Notes: a model not told the origin generated them from the sequence alone. A stretch of DNA of 64,000 bases from Phycisphaerales bacterium UBA2402 (GCA_002343715.1 DDSA01000165.1:1-64000); one strand, 5' to 3'; shown: positions 35,329 through 43,726, numbered from the stretch's first letter. Numbers and translations are program-made.

Positions 35329-35510
35329 TCCGTAGCCGGGGAGTGCACGCAACAGATCTCGATTTCACTTTGACGAATCCCAACGGCACGCGGGCCGTAC
35401 CATTGTGTAGTCCGGCATTGGGGCGGGGACCGGCGCGGCTGGGCTGCGCACCGGGGCGTATTGTTTGGTGTCGGTTCGTAGCCCGAGGTGAGCCTCCCCC
35501 GGAGACCTGT

Positions 35511-36347
35511 ATGCATTCCCATGCTTCCCGTGCGTTCATCTTTGTTTCCACATCGGCCGCACGGCGCGGATTCACGATCATCGAACTCCTGATTGTGATC
35601 GGCATCATCGCGGTTCTCTCCGCGATCGCGCTCGTGGCGGGAGGTAAAGTACTGACCGGCGGCAAGCGTGCCGCGACGCAGGACGTGATGCGCGTCCTCG
35701 ATACCGCGCTCGACGCGTACATCTCCAGCAAGGGCGGCAATCCTCCACCCTGGGTCGAGACGGTGCCCGGCAACGACCTGACTCTCAAGCGTGTCTTTCC
35801 CGTCGCCGATGTCCGCGATGTGGCCAACAACGCGATGGTCAACAGCGTCGGGCTTTTCATGCTCCAGTGCGTCGATGTCCCCACCACGCAGGGCCACCTC
35901 AACGGAATCCCGGCGCGTTTCATCGCCTCCCGGCCCATCCGCGGCGGCAACAACATCCGCTCGATCCCGACCATTATCGACGCGTGGGGAAATCCGATCC
36001 GGTATGTTCATCCGGCCTTCGACGGCGTTATCGCTGTTGACAGCGCGGTCCCGGGAACCGGGGTGGAACTGGATTCGCTCGACCTTCCCGATCTGAAGAC
36101 CGGACAGACAAGGGGGTTCGCCCCGGGCCAGACGGTGCGCCGCACCTACAAGAACTCCGACGACTCGCTGCCGTTCGGTGCCGATGGCGACGGCGCAACG
36201 TGCATCGGCAACCGCCCGTATTTCTACTCGGTCGGCGAAGACCTCAAGACAGGCTTCCTCACGGAAACCAACGGCACGCTGAAGGAGAACCGCAACGCCG
36301 ACAACGTCTACACCACGATCCCCGCTCTGCCCAACGAGAAACTCTGA
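35511..36347 (+). CDS. Pseudopilin with prepilin-type N-terminal domain (GspG-like)
   Basis: The 278-residue product has an 18-residue leader ending before RGFTIIELLIVIGIIAVLSAIAL, of which the key part is GFTIIELLIVIG with its Glu. A helical stretch and an Asn/Pro/Gly-rich region (SIPTIIDAWGNPIRYV) follow, similar to GspG-like pseudopilins of planctomycetes. The DAWGNPIRYV motif is also the conserved C-terminal segment of major pseudopilins. Start ATG 35511 has GGAG six bases upstream. A hairpin without T-run (tgatgaa/ttcatca, 36351-36371) follows the stop, and tRNA-Pro starts 56 bp later. It is separated from the other pseudopilin gene by the ureohydrolase. Confidence 0.9.
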   Translation: MHSHASRAFIFVSTSAARRGFTIIELLIVIGIIAVLSAIALVAGGKVLTGGKRAATQDVMRVLDTALDAYISSKGGNPPPWVETVPGNDLTLKRVFPVADVRDVANNAMVNSVGLFMLQCVDVPTTQGHLNGIPARFIASRPIRGGNNIRSIPTIIDAWGNPIRYVHPAFDGVIAVDSAVPGTGVELDSLDLPDLKTGQTRGFAPGQTVRRTYKNSDDSLPFGADGDGATCIGNRPYFYSVGEDLKTGFLTETNGTLKENRNADNVYTTIPALPNEKL

Positions 36348-36403
36348 AATTGATGAAGGTCGATTTCATCAGCCTCCTCGCATATCCTTACTCTCAGGTA
36401 ACG

Positions 36404-36477
36404 CGGGGTGTAGCGCAGCTTGGTAGCGCGTCTCGTTCGGGTCGAGAAGGTCGCTGGTTCGAATCCAGTCACCCCGA
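36404..36477 (+). tRNA. tRNA-Pro (anticodon CGG)
   Basis: A complete cloverleaf can be drawn. The acceptor stem is CGGGGTG with CACCCCG, the D arm GCGC/GCGC around AGCTTGGTA, the anticodon stem TCTCG/CGAGA with loop TTCGGGT, and the T arm GCTGG/CCAGT around TTCGAAT. The anticodon CGG (36438-36440) reads CCG, and the C1-G72 pair with G37 is typical of tRNA-Pro. The CCA end is not encoded (the next bases are CTT). It has a perfect terminator hairpin 13 bp downstream. Its 3' end is duplicated at 37984. Confidence 0.95.
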
Positions 36478-36525
36478 CTTTTGAAGTATAAAGCCCTTCG
36501 ACCAGCACGTCGAAGGGCTTTCTCG
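36468..36525 (+). repeat. Repeat copy 1: tRNA-Pro 3' end plus terminator
   Basis: Bases 36468-36501 are identical to 37984-38017 over 34 bp, starting in the tRNA 3' end and covering the first arm of the terminator hairpin. The loop then differs, and the second arm matches again to 36525. A degenerate 20-bp match follows at 36615 in this copy and 38119 in the other. The pair is about 1516 bp apart, direct, and flanks the propeller gene. Confidence 0.9.
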
Positions 36526-36800
36526 TTTCTGGGCAAAGAGTTGCACCATCAAGGGCGCGGTTCAATCACGTTCCGCGGGTTGGTCAAAAAGGGTCTCGTT
36601 TGGGCCTGACTGTTGACGGGATTTGAACTCGGCGTCTCGACCAGACTCGCAGCAAGTGAAATGACGGCACTTCTCCCGTTTGGGCGGCCTTCGTACAATT
36701 GCATCATGATGGCGGACAAATCCCCTGCGGTGCTCGTCGGAGGGTTGGGGCGCGGAAGCGTCGCTGTCGGCTCGTCCGCTTCAAGTCGAAAGGCCATGCC
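36478..36800. other. Gap between tRNA-Pro and the propeller gene
   Basis: After the terminator the region contains a sequence that, read on the minus strand, looks like a decayed T-arm (gttcaaatccc at about 36618-36628). Its stem has two mismatches, so it is not a tRNA gene. The frame of the propeller gene extends to 36699 but that part is not coding-like. Confidence 0.5.
36490..36521 (+). terminator. Terminator of tRNA-Pro
   Basis: A 13-bp stem (aaagcccttcgac at 36490-36502 with gtcgaagggcttt at 36509-36521) and a six-base loop end in T-rich sequence. In the second copy at 38006-38037 the innermost pair changes from C-G to T-A, so the hairpin is kept. Confidence 0.85.
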
Positions 36801-37883
36801 ATGAACCGAGTTGTGATCGTGCTGTGCTGTACGCTCTTGCTGGCGACCGCGAGTCAAGCACAAACCGCTCCTGCGCGCCCAGACGCTGTTTCCAGCGGCC
36901 ATGCGGTACCAATCGCCAGTGGCGAGCCGGTTTCCTCGCTCGACAATCACATGTGGATCGTCTTTCAGGGCAAGGACTCGGCCTATTGGTTCGGGAGTGA
37001 TGGACAGGGTGTCTACCGCTACGACGGGAAGGAACTCGTTCGATTCACCACCGTGCAGGGGCTGAGCAGCGACAGAGTCCGCGGCATTCAGGAGGATCGC
37101 TCAGGAAATATCTTCGTGTGCAGCGAGCCGGGAGGAGTGAGCAGGTTTGATGGCCGCAAGTTCAGCAGCCTGACCGCCCTGGACTCGTCCAAGAGCGAGT
37201 GGAATCTCGGCCCGGATGACTTGTGGTTTCCTGGCGGGCAGGATTCGGGCGTGGTGTACCGATGGGACGGCGCCTCGCTGCACCGGCTGGCGTTTCCCAA
37301 GACGGAGGCCGGCGAAGCGCACATCGCCGCAGTTCCGCGCTCGAAGTACCCCAATGCCAAGTACAGCCCCTACGACGTATACACCATCTCCAAGGACAGC
37401 AAGGGGCATCTCTGGTTTGGCACCAGCGTTCTCGGCGCGTGCCGCTATGACGGAACAACCTTCGCATGGGTCGGCCACGGCGAGAACGGCAGTTTTGGGG
37501 TGCGCTCCATTGTTGAAGACAAGGACGGCAAATTCTGGCTCAGCAACTGCGTGAGTCGTTTCGCTGCGGATCCGAACGCCGCGACCAATCCGGGCGCCAC
37601 GCGCTATCGCAGGGAAACGGGGGTCGCCGCCGACGCCAACCCCTACTCGGTCTTCATGTCAACCGTCCGGGACAAGGACGGCGTCTTGTGGATGGCGACG
37701 CTCGGCGCAGGGGTCTTCCGCTATGACGGGGCCACGTGGACCCACTACCCCGTCACCAGCGAGGGCAAGCCGATCCGGACGTACTCGATCTACCAGGATC
37801 GGCAAGGCGTCCTGTGGGTAGGCACACAGGAGCACGGCGTGTACAGGTTCAACGGAACGGCGTTTGAAGAGTTCAAGTTGTGA
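36801..37883 (+). CDS. Secreted two-component-regulator-propeller-like protein
   Basis: The 360-residue product has a signal peptide (MNRVVIVLCCTLLLATASQAQ) followed by beta-propeller repeats of the Reg_prop type: WFGSDGQGVYRYDGKELV, HLWFGTSVLGACRYDGTTF, LWMATLGAGVFRYDGATW and LWVGTQEHGVYRFNGTAF. These repeats normally form the sensor of hybrid histidine kinases, but no membrane helix or kinase follows, so it is a soluble exported propeller. It sits alone between the two tRNA-end repeats. Ligand and role are unknown. Confidence 0.85.
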   Translation: MNRVVIVLCCTLLLATASQAQTAPARPDAVSSGHAVPIASGEPVSSLDNHMWIVFQGKDSAYWFGSDGQGVYRYDGKELVRFTTVQGLSSDRVRGIQEDRSGNIFVCSEPGGVSRFDGRKFSSLTALDSSKSEWNLGPDDLWFPGGQDSGVVYRWDGASLHRLAFPKTEAGEAHIAAVPRSKYPNAKYSPYDVYTISKDSKGHLWFGTSVLGACRYDGTTFAWVGHGENGSFGVRSIVEDKDGKFWLSNCVSRFAADPNAATNPGATRYRRETGVAADANPYSVFMSTVRDKDGVLWMATLGAGVFRYDGATWTHYPVTSEGKPIRTYSIYQDRQGVLWVGTQEHGVYRFNGTAFEEFKL

Positions 37884-38226
37884 GGCTTGGCTAGGACGAG
37901 TTTCACCGTTTCACGGTCAGCAAAACCCTGATTCCAGGCTCCCAGGCCCGGATTCCGGCCACGAAGAGTTCAACTGGCGTACTGTCACCCCGACTTTTGA
38001 AGTATAAAGCCCTTCGATGAGCACATCGAAGGGCTTTTTCGTAGTTCAATCGCCACTTTGACGAGTTCAATAGTTCGTCGTGAGCGGCGGAGTCGCGATC
38101 ACTTTTCCTTCGAGTGCCGACGGGATTTAAACTTGGTGTTCTATGGACCTTGACCGTGCTGTGCTGAAACCGCGGTAGCCGCGACTGCTCAGGTGACAGC
38201 CGGGCAGGTAACGCCTCGGGCGAACC
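37884..38226. other. Region with repeat copy 2 between two genes
   Basis: The gap contains the second tRNA-end/terminator repeat (37984-38041) and a decayed copy of the T-arm-like segment at 38119. No gene is seen. The region may also hold terminators for the convergent propeller and amidohydrolase genes: the hairpin at 38006-38037 can serve the plus strand. Confidence 0.55.
37984..38041 (+). repeat. Repeat copy 2: tRNA-Pro 3'-end fragment plus terminator
   Basis: This is the direct repeat of 36468-36525 with 34 identical leading bases. It includes only about the last ten nucleotides of the tRNA, so it does not encode a tRNA. Its position after the propeller gene gives the element a tRNA-end repeat on each side. 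Confidence 0.9.
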
Positions 38227-40032
38227 TCACGGTCTTGCTCTCTGATATCCCCCGAAGTGCGCCACGGGTGACCACGCCGGGCTGACGGGCGGGAGCGGGG
38301 TCGGAGTCAATCCTTCCCCAAGCGCATCGAATGGGTGAGTCGCGTACACCACATCTCCACCCAGGACCGTGAGCACCGATTCAATCTTTTTGATCTCCTC
38401 CTCGGGTACCGTCATGTAGTCCGCGGAGAGAACGGCAAAATCAGCGAGCTGGCCCGCGGCGATCCGGCCCTTGACCGTTTCTTCACCGCTGAACCACGCG
38501 CTGCCGACCGTATACAGATGCAGCGCCTCCTCGCGGGTGAGGCGGTTTTCCTTGGGGTAGAGTTCGGTGCCGCCGACGGTCTTGCCCGACACCATCCAGT
38601 AGAGCGACAGCCACGGGTTGTAACTGCTGACCCGCGTCAGGTCCGTTCCTGCGCCCATCGGCACGCCGCTGTCGAGCAGTTTCCGCAGCGGCGGGGCAGT
38701 GGCCGCGGCCTCTTTCCCGTAACGCTCGGCAAAGAACTCACCCGCGAAGGCCATCCGATTCTGAACGGCGATCCCGCCCCCCAGTCGCTTGATCCGATCG
38801 ATGTTGCGGTCGGAAATACCCTCGGCGTGGTCGATGATCCAACGGCCCTTGAAGTTTTCCGCCTTGAACACAGGCTCGAAGACGTCCAGCACCTTCGTGA
38901 TCGTCAAGTCATAGGTCGCGTGGATGCGGATGGGCCAGTTGTTGCGGACCAGGTGCGTGGTGACGGCCGTCAGGTCCGACCGCAGAGCGTCTACAGACAG
39001 TTCCGGCGGAGGGGCCATGAAGTTCTCGTAGTCGCCGGCCGCGTGAACAAGGTTTTCTCCAGCGCCCTCGTACACAAAGCCTTGCAGCCGGGCGGCGGCG
39101 AGGTTGAGGTTCGGCTTCACCACATCCGTCCACTTCTGAAAGTCCCGAAGTTCGGTGCCCGGCGTCTGCGCAAAGAGGTACATCGACACCCGGAGCGGGA
39201 TCTTGTCCTGCTCGGCGAGCGAGCCCGCCACCCCGTAGTCGTCGGGGAACGCGTGCCCGCCTCCGCCCGCGTCCACGGCGCTGGTCAGCCCGAACCTGTT
39301 GAGTTCACGGAACCAGTGCAGGTTGGAGTTGGCCTGATCTTCCACCGACATCTGAGGGAGCTTGCCCACCGCCTGGTAGAGAATGATCGGGCGGGGCTCG
39401 GCGTGCAGGATCGCCCCGCCGCCTTCCACGAACTCGAAACGCCCGCCTGGCGGTGCTTGAGTCGTTGGAGTCAGGCCCATGGCCTCGACGCCGGCACGGT
39501 TCAGGAAGCCCCGGCTGTAGAGGAAGAGCACGAGCACCGGCGTATCCGGGGCTGCCTCATTCAACTCCCGCACCGTGGGCAGCCGCCGCTCCTTGAACTG
39601 GTACGGAGACCATCCCCCGATGACGCCGACCCATTGCCCTTTGGGAGTGCGCTTGGCCTGCTCGCGGATCATGGCCAAGCCCCGCTCCAGCGAGTCCACC
39701 CCATCCCATCGCAGTTCAAGGTTGTAGAGGCGTCCCTCGCGAATCACGTGCGCATGCGAATCGATAAGCCCCGGGACGATCGTGCGGCCTTGTGCATCGA
39801 TGAAACGCGTTTTCTCGCCACGATGCGCCGTCATCTCGGTGTCGCTGCCCACTCCGACGAACCGGCCATCCTCGACGGCGAAAGCAGTTGCCCGCGGGCG
39901 ATCGGCGTCCATCGTGACCACCTTGGCGTTGACCACAACGAGATCAACGCCGCGCGGCTGTGGAGAATCCGGCTCCGCCCGTGACGAAACGCACGCCGCG
40001 CACGCCGCAACGAACAACGTGAAGATACGCAT
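38227..40032 (-). CDS. Exported amidohydrolase (YtcJ-like, family 3)
   Basis: The 601-residue product has a short signal-like N-terminus (MRIFTLFVAACAAC) that may be a lipoprotein signal. The amidohydrolase fold is shown by the metal-binding DSHAH (residues 91-95) after TIVPGLI, by HATYDLTI and WIIDHAEGISD in the middle, and by GAGTDLTRVSSYNPW and GQLADFAVLSADYM near the end. YtcJ-like enzymes hydrolyse amides or related bonds on substrates that are mostly undefined. The gene is followed upstream on the same strand by an isochorismatase-family gene, 47 bp away, so the two may be co-expressed hydrolases. Confidence 0.9.
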   Translation of the reverse strand: MRIFTLFVAACAACVSSRAEPDSPQPRGVDLVVVNAKVVTMDADRPRATAFAVEDGRFVGVGSDTEMTAHRGEKTRFIDAQGRTIVPGLIDSHAHVIREGRLYNLELRWDGVDSLERGLAMIREQAKRTPKGQWVGVIGGWSPYQFKERRLPTVRELNEAAPDTPVLVLFLYSRGFLNRAGVEAMGLTPTTQAPPGGRFEFVEGGGAILHAEPRPIILYQAVGKLPQMSVEDQANSNLHWFRELNRFGLTSAVDAGGGGHAFPDDYGVAGSLAEQDKIPLRVSMYLFAQTPGTELRDFQKWTDVVKPNLNLAAARLQGFVYEGAGENLVHAAGDYENFMAPPPELSVDALRSDLTAVTTHLVRNNWPIRIHATYDLTITKVLDVFEPVFKAENFKGRWIIDHAEGISDRNIDRIKRLGGGIAVQNRMAFAGEFFAERYGKEAAATAPPLRKLLDSGVPMGAGTDLTRVSSYNPWLSLYWMVSGKTVGGTELYPKENRLTREEALHLYTVGSAWFSGEETVKGRIAAGQLADFAVLSADYMTVPEEEIKKIESVLTVLGGDVVYATHPFDALGEGLTPTPLPPVSPAWSPVAHFGGYQRARP

Positions 40033-40079
40033 AACGCTCCCTTGGGATGTAGGTGTCGGATGATCTCTGACGATCGCGA

Positions 40080-40877
40080 TTACTGTGGCGACTTCGCGGC
40101 TTCCTGAGCCCGCTGAAAACTCTCGACGACGGCTTTATAGTGAGGCACGAGTTGCCCATAGATCTCGCCCCACTGGGCCGCGTCCGGCCTGTTCCAGGTG
40201 CGTTGGAACTCGCACAGGACGGCGTTCGTGCTGACCGGGACGATGCCCGCCGCGGCCAGACGGGCCATGGTGGTCTGCGACGCCATGACACTCGGATCTC
40301 CCGATGCATCGGTGACAAAATACACCTTGTACCCGTCGGCCTTGGCCTGAAGCGCGGGGAAGGCCACACAGACGCTCGTCCACACGCCGGCAATGACCAG
40401 GGTCTTGCGGCCGGTCGCCTCTACGGCCTTGACGAACTCCGCGTTATCCCATGAACTGATTTCACCCTTGCGTGGAACGTACGTGGCGTAGTCCTTGAAC
40501 GCGTTCAGCTCATCCATGAGCGGTCCGTTCGGACCGTTCGGCTCGGACGCCGTATAGATGATCGGGGCTTTTCCGAGTTTGGCGATATTCGCCAGCGCGA
40601 CCGTGTTATTGCGAAGCTCCGCGATCGGCACATCTTTGACCGTCTGGAACAACCCGGTCTGGTGATCGAGGAGGAGGATGGCAGTGTCGTTCGGATCGAA
40701 CAGCACTTCAGCGGCGGCGGGGCTTGGTTGCCGCGTAAGGCCCGGGATGATGCCCCGTGCTTTCCCAGCGGCGGGCTGTGCGTGCGCATCGCCGGACAGG
40801 TTGCCGTTGTACACGAGCATGGCGAGGGCGACAGCCGCCGCGGAGCACACAGTGATGGTGGGGGCGCGAGAGTGCAA
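40080..40877 (-). CDS. Exported isochorismatase-family hydrolase (YcaC-like)
   Basis: The 265-residue product keeps the cysteine-hydrolase triad: Asp71 in ILLLDHQTG, Lys137 in YVPRKGEIS and Cys170 in VWTSVCVAFPAL. The C-terminal half follows YcaC-like proteins. A probable signal peptide covers residues 1-33 (VCSAAAVALAMLVY then AHAQ), so it acts outside the cytoplasm. The start is TTG 40877 with AAGGAG seven bases upstream. The frame remains open to 41162, but that part is not coding-like. It is in tandem with the amidohydrolase. The substrate is unknown. Confidence 0.88.
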   Translation of the reverse strand: MHSRAPTITVCSAAAVALAMLVYNGNLSGDAHAQPAAGKARGIIPGLTRQPSPAAAEVLFDPNDTAILLLDHQTGLFQTVKDVPIAELRNNTVALANIAKLGKAPIIYTASEPNGPNGPLMDELNAFKDYATYVPRKGEISSWDNAEFVKAVEATGRKTLVIAGVWTSVCVAFPALQAKADGYKVYFVTDASGDPSVMASQTTMARLAAAGIVPVSTNAVLCEFQRTWNRPDAAQWGEIYGQLVPHYKAVVESFQRAQEAAKSPQ

Positions 40878-41377
40878 GTTCAAGCTCCTTCTGATTGCGG
40901 TGAAGAGCGCAGAGACAAAGCACGACATTCGTGCGATCTCGCGCATTGTACCTGATACAACAGTTGCAATCAGCACAGCCAATACAGTGCGCCCGGCTGC
41001 GAACAGACCGGTCAGAGTGAAGCGGAGGCGAGTCAAACAGATTCTCAACTGATGATTCCAATGTTCGGTGGAACCGAGCACTGCATCTGCACACGTCTTT
41101 CGCACCCACCATTCTGCATCCCACCGGTTCCTGCACCCTAACGCCCTCCAAGAAGATCTCAACCATATGTGCTGACACCTCGATTGTGCCTCAACCCATG
41201 CTTTCGCTGGGTTTCATTCAACCACCAGACGTTCCGAATCGGAGCGTGAACCGGACAGACCGGCTTCTTCGCTGCAGGTGCATGCGTTCATCCCGTAACG
41301 GAGCCATGCCGGGATGCCGCCACAGTTCGCGAACCGAGACCGATTCCCTTGAAGTGGCAGGAGGTAGGCGATAGGGC
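40878..41377. other. 500-bp intergenic region between divergent operons
   Basis: No coding pattern, tandem repeat or clear hairpin is seen. It should carry the isochorismatase promoter on the minus strand; the best candidate TTGCAA and TACAAT pair has a spacing of only 13 bases, so I do not call it. The plus-strand end adjoins the promoter at 41378. Confidence 0.4.
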
Positions 41378-41406
41378 TTGACATAAGACTAAAGTCTCAT
41401 TATGAT
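41378..41406 (+). promoter_or_regulatory. Sigma-70-type promoter of the SnoaL-GNAT-TetR operon
   Basis: TTGACA (41378-41383) and TATGAT (41401-41406) are exactly 17 bases apart. The -35 box is perfect and the -10 has one mismatch. It lies 24 bp before the first start codon at 41430, the best promoter seen in the window. Confidence 0.85.
41386..41397 (+). promoter_or_regulatory. Candidate operator palindrome inside the promoter spacer
   Basis: AGACT AA AGTCT is a perfect five-base inverted repeat placed between the -35 and -10 boxes. A repressor bound there would block RNA polymerase, and a TetR-family gene is the third gene of the operon. Binding is inferred from position, not shown. Confidence 0.55.
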
Positions 41407-41429
41407 ATTCATGTATCAGGAGACCAGCC

Positions 41430-41855
41430 ATGCCCCTCTCGCCGCACGACATGGACCGCATCCTCGACGAGCATTTCCGCTTTGAAGCTACCGACGATGT
41501 CGATGGTGTGCTCGACACGCTCGCGCCGGATGCGGTGCACGATATCGTCGGGTACCCGACCGGACCGACCCGTGGCCGGGACCGCGCGAGGGAGTTCTAT
41601 CAGCGCATGTTCGCCGACTTGTCCGAAAGCCGCGTGACTCCGCTCAAGCGGCTCTACGGCGAGAACTTCCTGATCGATGAATCGCTGTGGGAGGGCCGAG
41701 CGCCCGGGTGGCCGTTCGGCCTTGATGGCCGCAACCGTCCGCTGAAGTTCCGGATTCTGCACGTCCTGGAGTTCACTCCCGACGGACAACACATCAAGCG
41801 TGAGCAGGTCTGGATGGACATGGCAGCGATCATTCAGCAACTCACTCAGGAGTGA
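41430..41855 (+). CDS. SnoaL-like/NTF2-fold protein
   Basis: The 141-residue product has the cone-fold pattern of SnoaL-like proteins: LDEHFRFEATDDVDGVLDTLAPDA in the first helical part, then GRDRAREFYQRMFAD and FRILHVLEFTPDG in the beta sheet. The family includes polyketide cyclases, ketosteroid isomerases and many uncharacterised proteins that bind small hydrophobic ligands. Catalytic residues cannot be assigned. It is the first gene of a promoter-equipped operon and overlaps the next by translation signals: its stop is near the GGAG of the GNAT gene. Confidence 0.7.
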   Translation: MPLSPHDMDRILDEHFRFEATDDVDGVLDTLAPDAVHDIVGYPTGPTRGRDRAREFYQRMFADLSESRVTPLKRLYGENFLIDESLWEGRAPGWPFGLDGRNRPLKFRILHVLEFTPDGQHIKREQVWMDMAAIIQQLTQE

Positions 41856-41860
41856 CTCTC

Positions 41861-42727
41861 ATGGCTCTCGAACTCGTGCCGGCCGAGCCGGCGCACTTTG
41901 CTCAACTCGCCCGCATCTGCCACCGTGCCTTCGACACACTCCACGAGCATCACCGAGTCCACAGGGATGTTCCCACGGAGGAAGTGGGGGGGCTGATCAT
42001 CGGCGGCGTCCTCCACAGGCCCGACTACGCGGGCATCGTCGCTGTTGAGAACGGGCGCGTGCTGGGCTCGAACTTTCTGCTGCACGCCGACGAGGTGTGC
42101 GGCGTCGGCCCGATCACGGTTGAACCTGAAATCCAGTCCAAGGGTATCGGACGAAAACTCATGCAATGGGCCATCGACGAGGCACACCGCCGCCGCGGTA
42201 GTCGCCCGAATGTGAGGCTCTTTCAGGAAGCCGTCAACACCACATCGCTCTCTCTCTATTCGAGCCTTGGATTCCGGTGGCGGGATTCGGCGGCGATGAT
42301 GCAGCCCCGCGCGGCGGATGTTGATGACTCCTCGGTCCGCCCGATGACCCTGGACGACTTGCCCGATGTGGAGCGTTTGTCGCGCCTTCGGTACGGCTCT
42401 TCTCGCGCCCGCGATGTCGCTTCGCTTCTGGGCATGGCATTGCCCGCCCACGTGCGAGAGCGCGATGGAAAGATCGTCGGCTACCAGATCGCCACGCTTT
42501 TCGGCCACGCCGCGGCAGAGACCGATGATGATCTCCTGGCGCTTTCCGCGCAAACGGCCCGCCGCGTGCCCCCGCCGATGGCGGTGGTCATCATTCCGAT
42601 GAGTCAGACGGCACTCTTCACCGCGGCCTTGTCGGCTGGCTACCGGGTCGCAAAGGTCCTGAACTACATGTCATTGGATACCTTCAGCCCGCCGCCGGGG
42701 CCGTTGATGCCGTCCATCCAGTGCTGA
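41861..42727 (+). CDS. GNAT-family N-acetyltransferase with two GNAT-like halves
   Basis: The 288-residue product begins with a GNAT domain that has GPITVEPEIQSKGIGRKLMQWAIDEA, the acetyl-CoA binding Q/R-x-x-G-x-G/A loop. A second region (from about residue 145: SVRPMTLDDLPDVERLSRLRY) looks like a second, less conserved GNAT half. Such proteins acetylate small molecules or proteins, and the substrate is unknown. The start is ATG 41861 with GGAG eight bases upstream; a GTG at 41852 overlapping the previous stop is the alternative. It is followed by the TetR gene 19 bp later. Confidence 0.82.
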   Translation: MALELVPAEPAHFAQLARICHRAFDTLHEHHRVHRDVPTEEVGGLIIGGVLHRPDYAGIVAVENGRVLGSNFLLHADEVCGVGPITVEPEIQSKGIGRKLMQWAIDEAHRRRGSRPNVRLFQEAVNTTSLSLYSSLGFRWRDSAAMMQPRAADVDDSSVRPMTLDDLPDVERLSRLRYGSSRARDVASLLGMALPAHVRERDGKIVGYQIATLFGHAAAETDDDLLALSAQTARRVPPPMAVVIIPMSQTALFTAALSAGYRVAKVLNYMSLDTFSPPPGPLMPSIQC

Positions 42728-42746
42728 CGCTGCGCGTAGTTCTCCC

Positions 42747-43406
42747 ATGCCCGCCAAGAAAGAATCAACCTCCCGCGTGAACCAGCGTCGCCGGACCCGC
42801 AAGGACCTGCTCGCTGCCGCGGCGCGGCTGCTGAGAGGTGGACGCACACCCGACATGGATGACATCGCCGCCGAAGCAATGGTTTCACGAGCGACGGCGT
42901 ACCGCTACTTTCCTACCCTTGAATCGCTCCTTGCCGAAGCGCCCCTCGACGGCATGATCCCGACTCCCGACCTGGTGTTCCCCAACGACGACCTGTCCGC
43001 CGATCCCGTGGAGCGAGCAGACCGTGCCGAGGCCGCCCTTCACAAGGCGTGCCTACTGCACGAAGTGACACTCCGGCGGATGTTGGCGGCTAATCTCGTA
43101 CGAACAACCGGGATGGCGGATCGCGATAATGTGCCGCGAAGGCAGAACCGTCGAATTCCCTTGATCGCGGCGGCCCTCGCCCCAGCACGGCGGCGATTTT
43201 CCAGGGCAGCATACGAACGTCTCTGCGCCGCCCTGGCGATGGTCTATGGCCCTGAGTCGATGATTGTTTTTCAGGATGTGCTCGGACTGAACGAGCAAGC
43301 CGCCCGCAAAGTCAAGAGTTGGACCGTTCGTACACTGGTTTCCGCGGCATTGTCCGAGGCCCGTCAGAAGAAGAGCCGTCAGGCAGGGACGGGTGCGGCG
43401 GGCTGA
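42747..43406 (+). CDS. TetR-family transcriptional regulator
   Basis: The 219-residue product has a TetR N-terminal helix-turn-helix: RRTRKDLLAAAARLLRGG then MDDIAAEAMVSRATAYRYFPTLESLLAEA, with the usual AYRYF recognition helix. The rest is a helical ligand-binding/dimerisation domain with no assigned ligand. It is the third gene of the operon, so it probably controls its own transcription through the palindrome at 41386. The C-terminal tail is basic (ARQKKSRQAGTG). The acylphosphatase follows 32 bp downstream. Confidence 0.9.
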   Translation: MPAKKESTSRVNQRRRTRKDLLAAAARLLRGGRTPDMDDIAAEAMVSRATAYRYFPTLESLLAEAPLDGMIPTPDLVFPNDDLSADPVERADRAEAALHKACLLHEVTLRRMLAANLVRTTGMADRDNVPRRQNRRIPLIAAALAPARRRFSRAAYERLCAALAMVYGPESMIVFQDVLGLNEQAARKVKSWTVRTLVSAALSEARQKKSRQAGTGAAG

Positions 43407-43438
43407 ATCACTTTTCCATCGGCATCATACAGTCGGGC

Positions 43439-43726
43439 GTGCCTGATGAATCAACCATAACTCGGCTCTCTGTGCGATTTTCGGGTCGTGTGCAGGGGGT
43501 CGGCTTTCGCGCTACCGCACGCCACACGGCGAGGGGCTACCCGGTGACTGGCTGGGTGCGCAATGAGCCGGACGGCACGGTGTTGATGGAGATTCAGGGG
43601 CCGCCGGACGAAGTTGACTTTTGCCTCACCAGGTTACGGACACTGATGAGGAACCACATTTCCGCAGAACAGCAACTCCCCATGCCTCCACGATCGGATG
43701 AAGAGAAGTTCGTGATTCAGCGGTAA
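43439..43726 (+). CDS. acyP: Acylphosphatase
   Basis: Acylphosphatase hydrolyses carboxyl-phosphate bonds of small acyl phosphates. The 95-residue product has FSGRVQGVGFRATARHTA, which contains the catalytic Arg, and GWVRNEPDGTVLMEIQG, which holds the conserved Asn. Length fits the family. Start GTG 43439 is used because the family begins a few residues later; no clear SD is visible, and the same frame stays open upstream over the TetR end. The last residues (EEKFVIQR) replace the usual short end. It is convergent with prfB. Confidence 0.9.
   Translation: MPDESTITRLSVRFSGRVQGVGFRATARHTARGYPVTGWVRNEPDGTVLMEIQGPPDEVDFCLTRLRTLMRNHISAEQQLPMPPRSDEEKFVIQR

Noticed and set aside
36600..36660. Possible minus-strand tRNA from the gttcaaatccc segment
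   Set aside because: The T stem has two mismatches and no acceptor, D or anticodon arm can be drawn.
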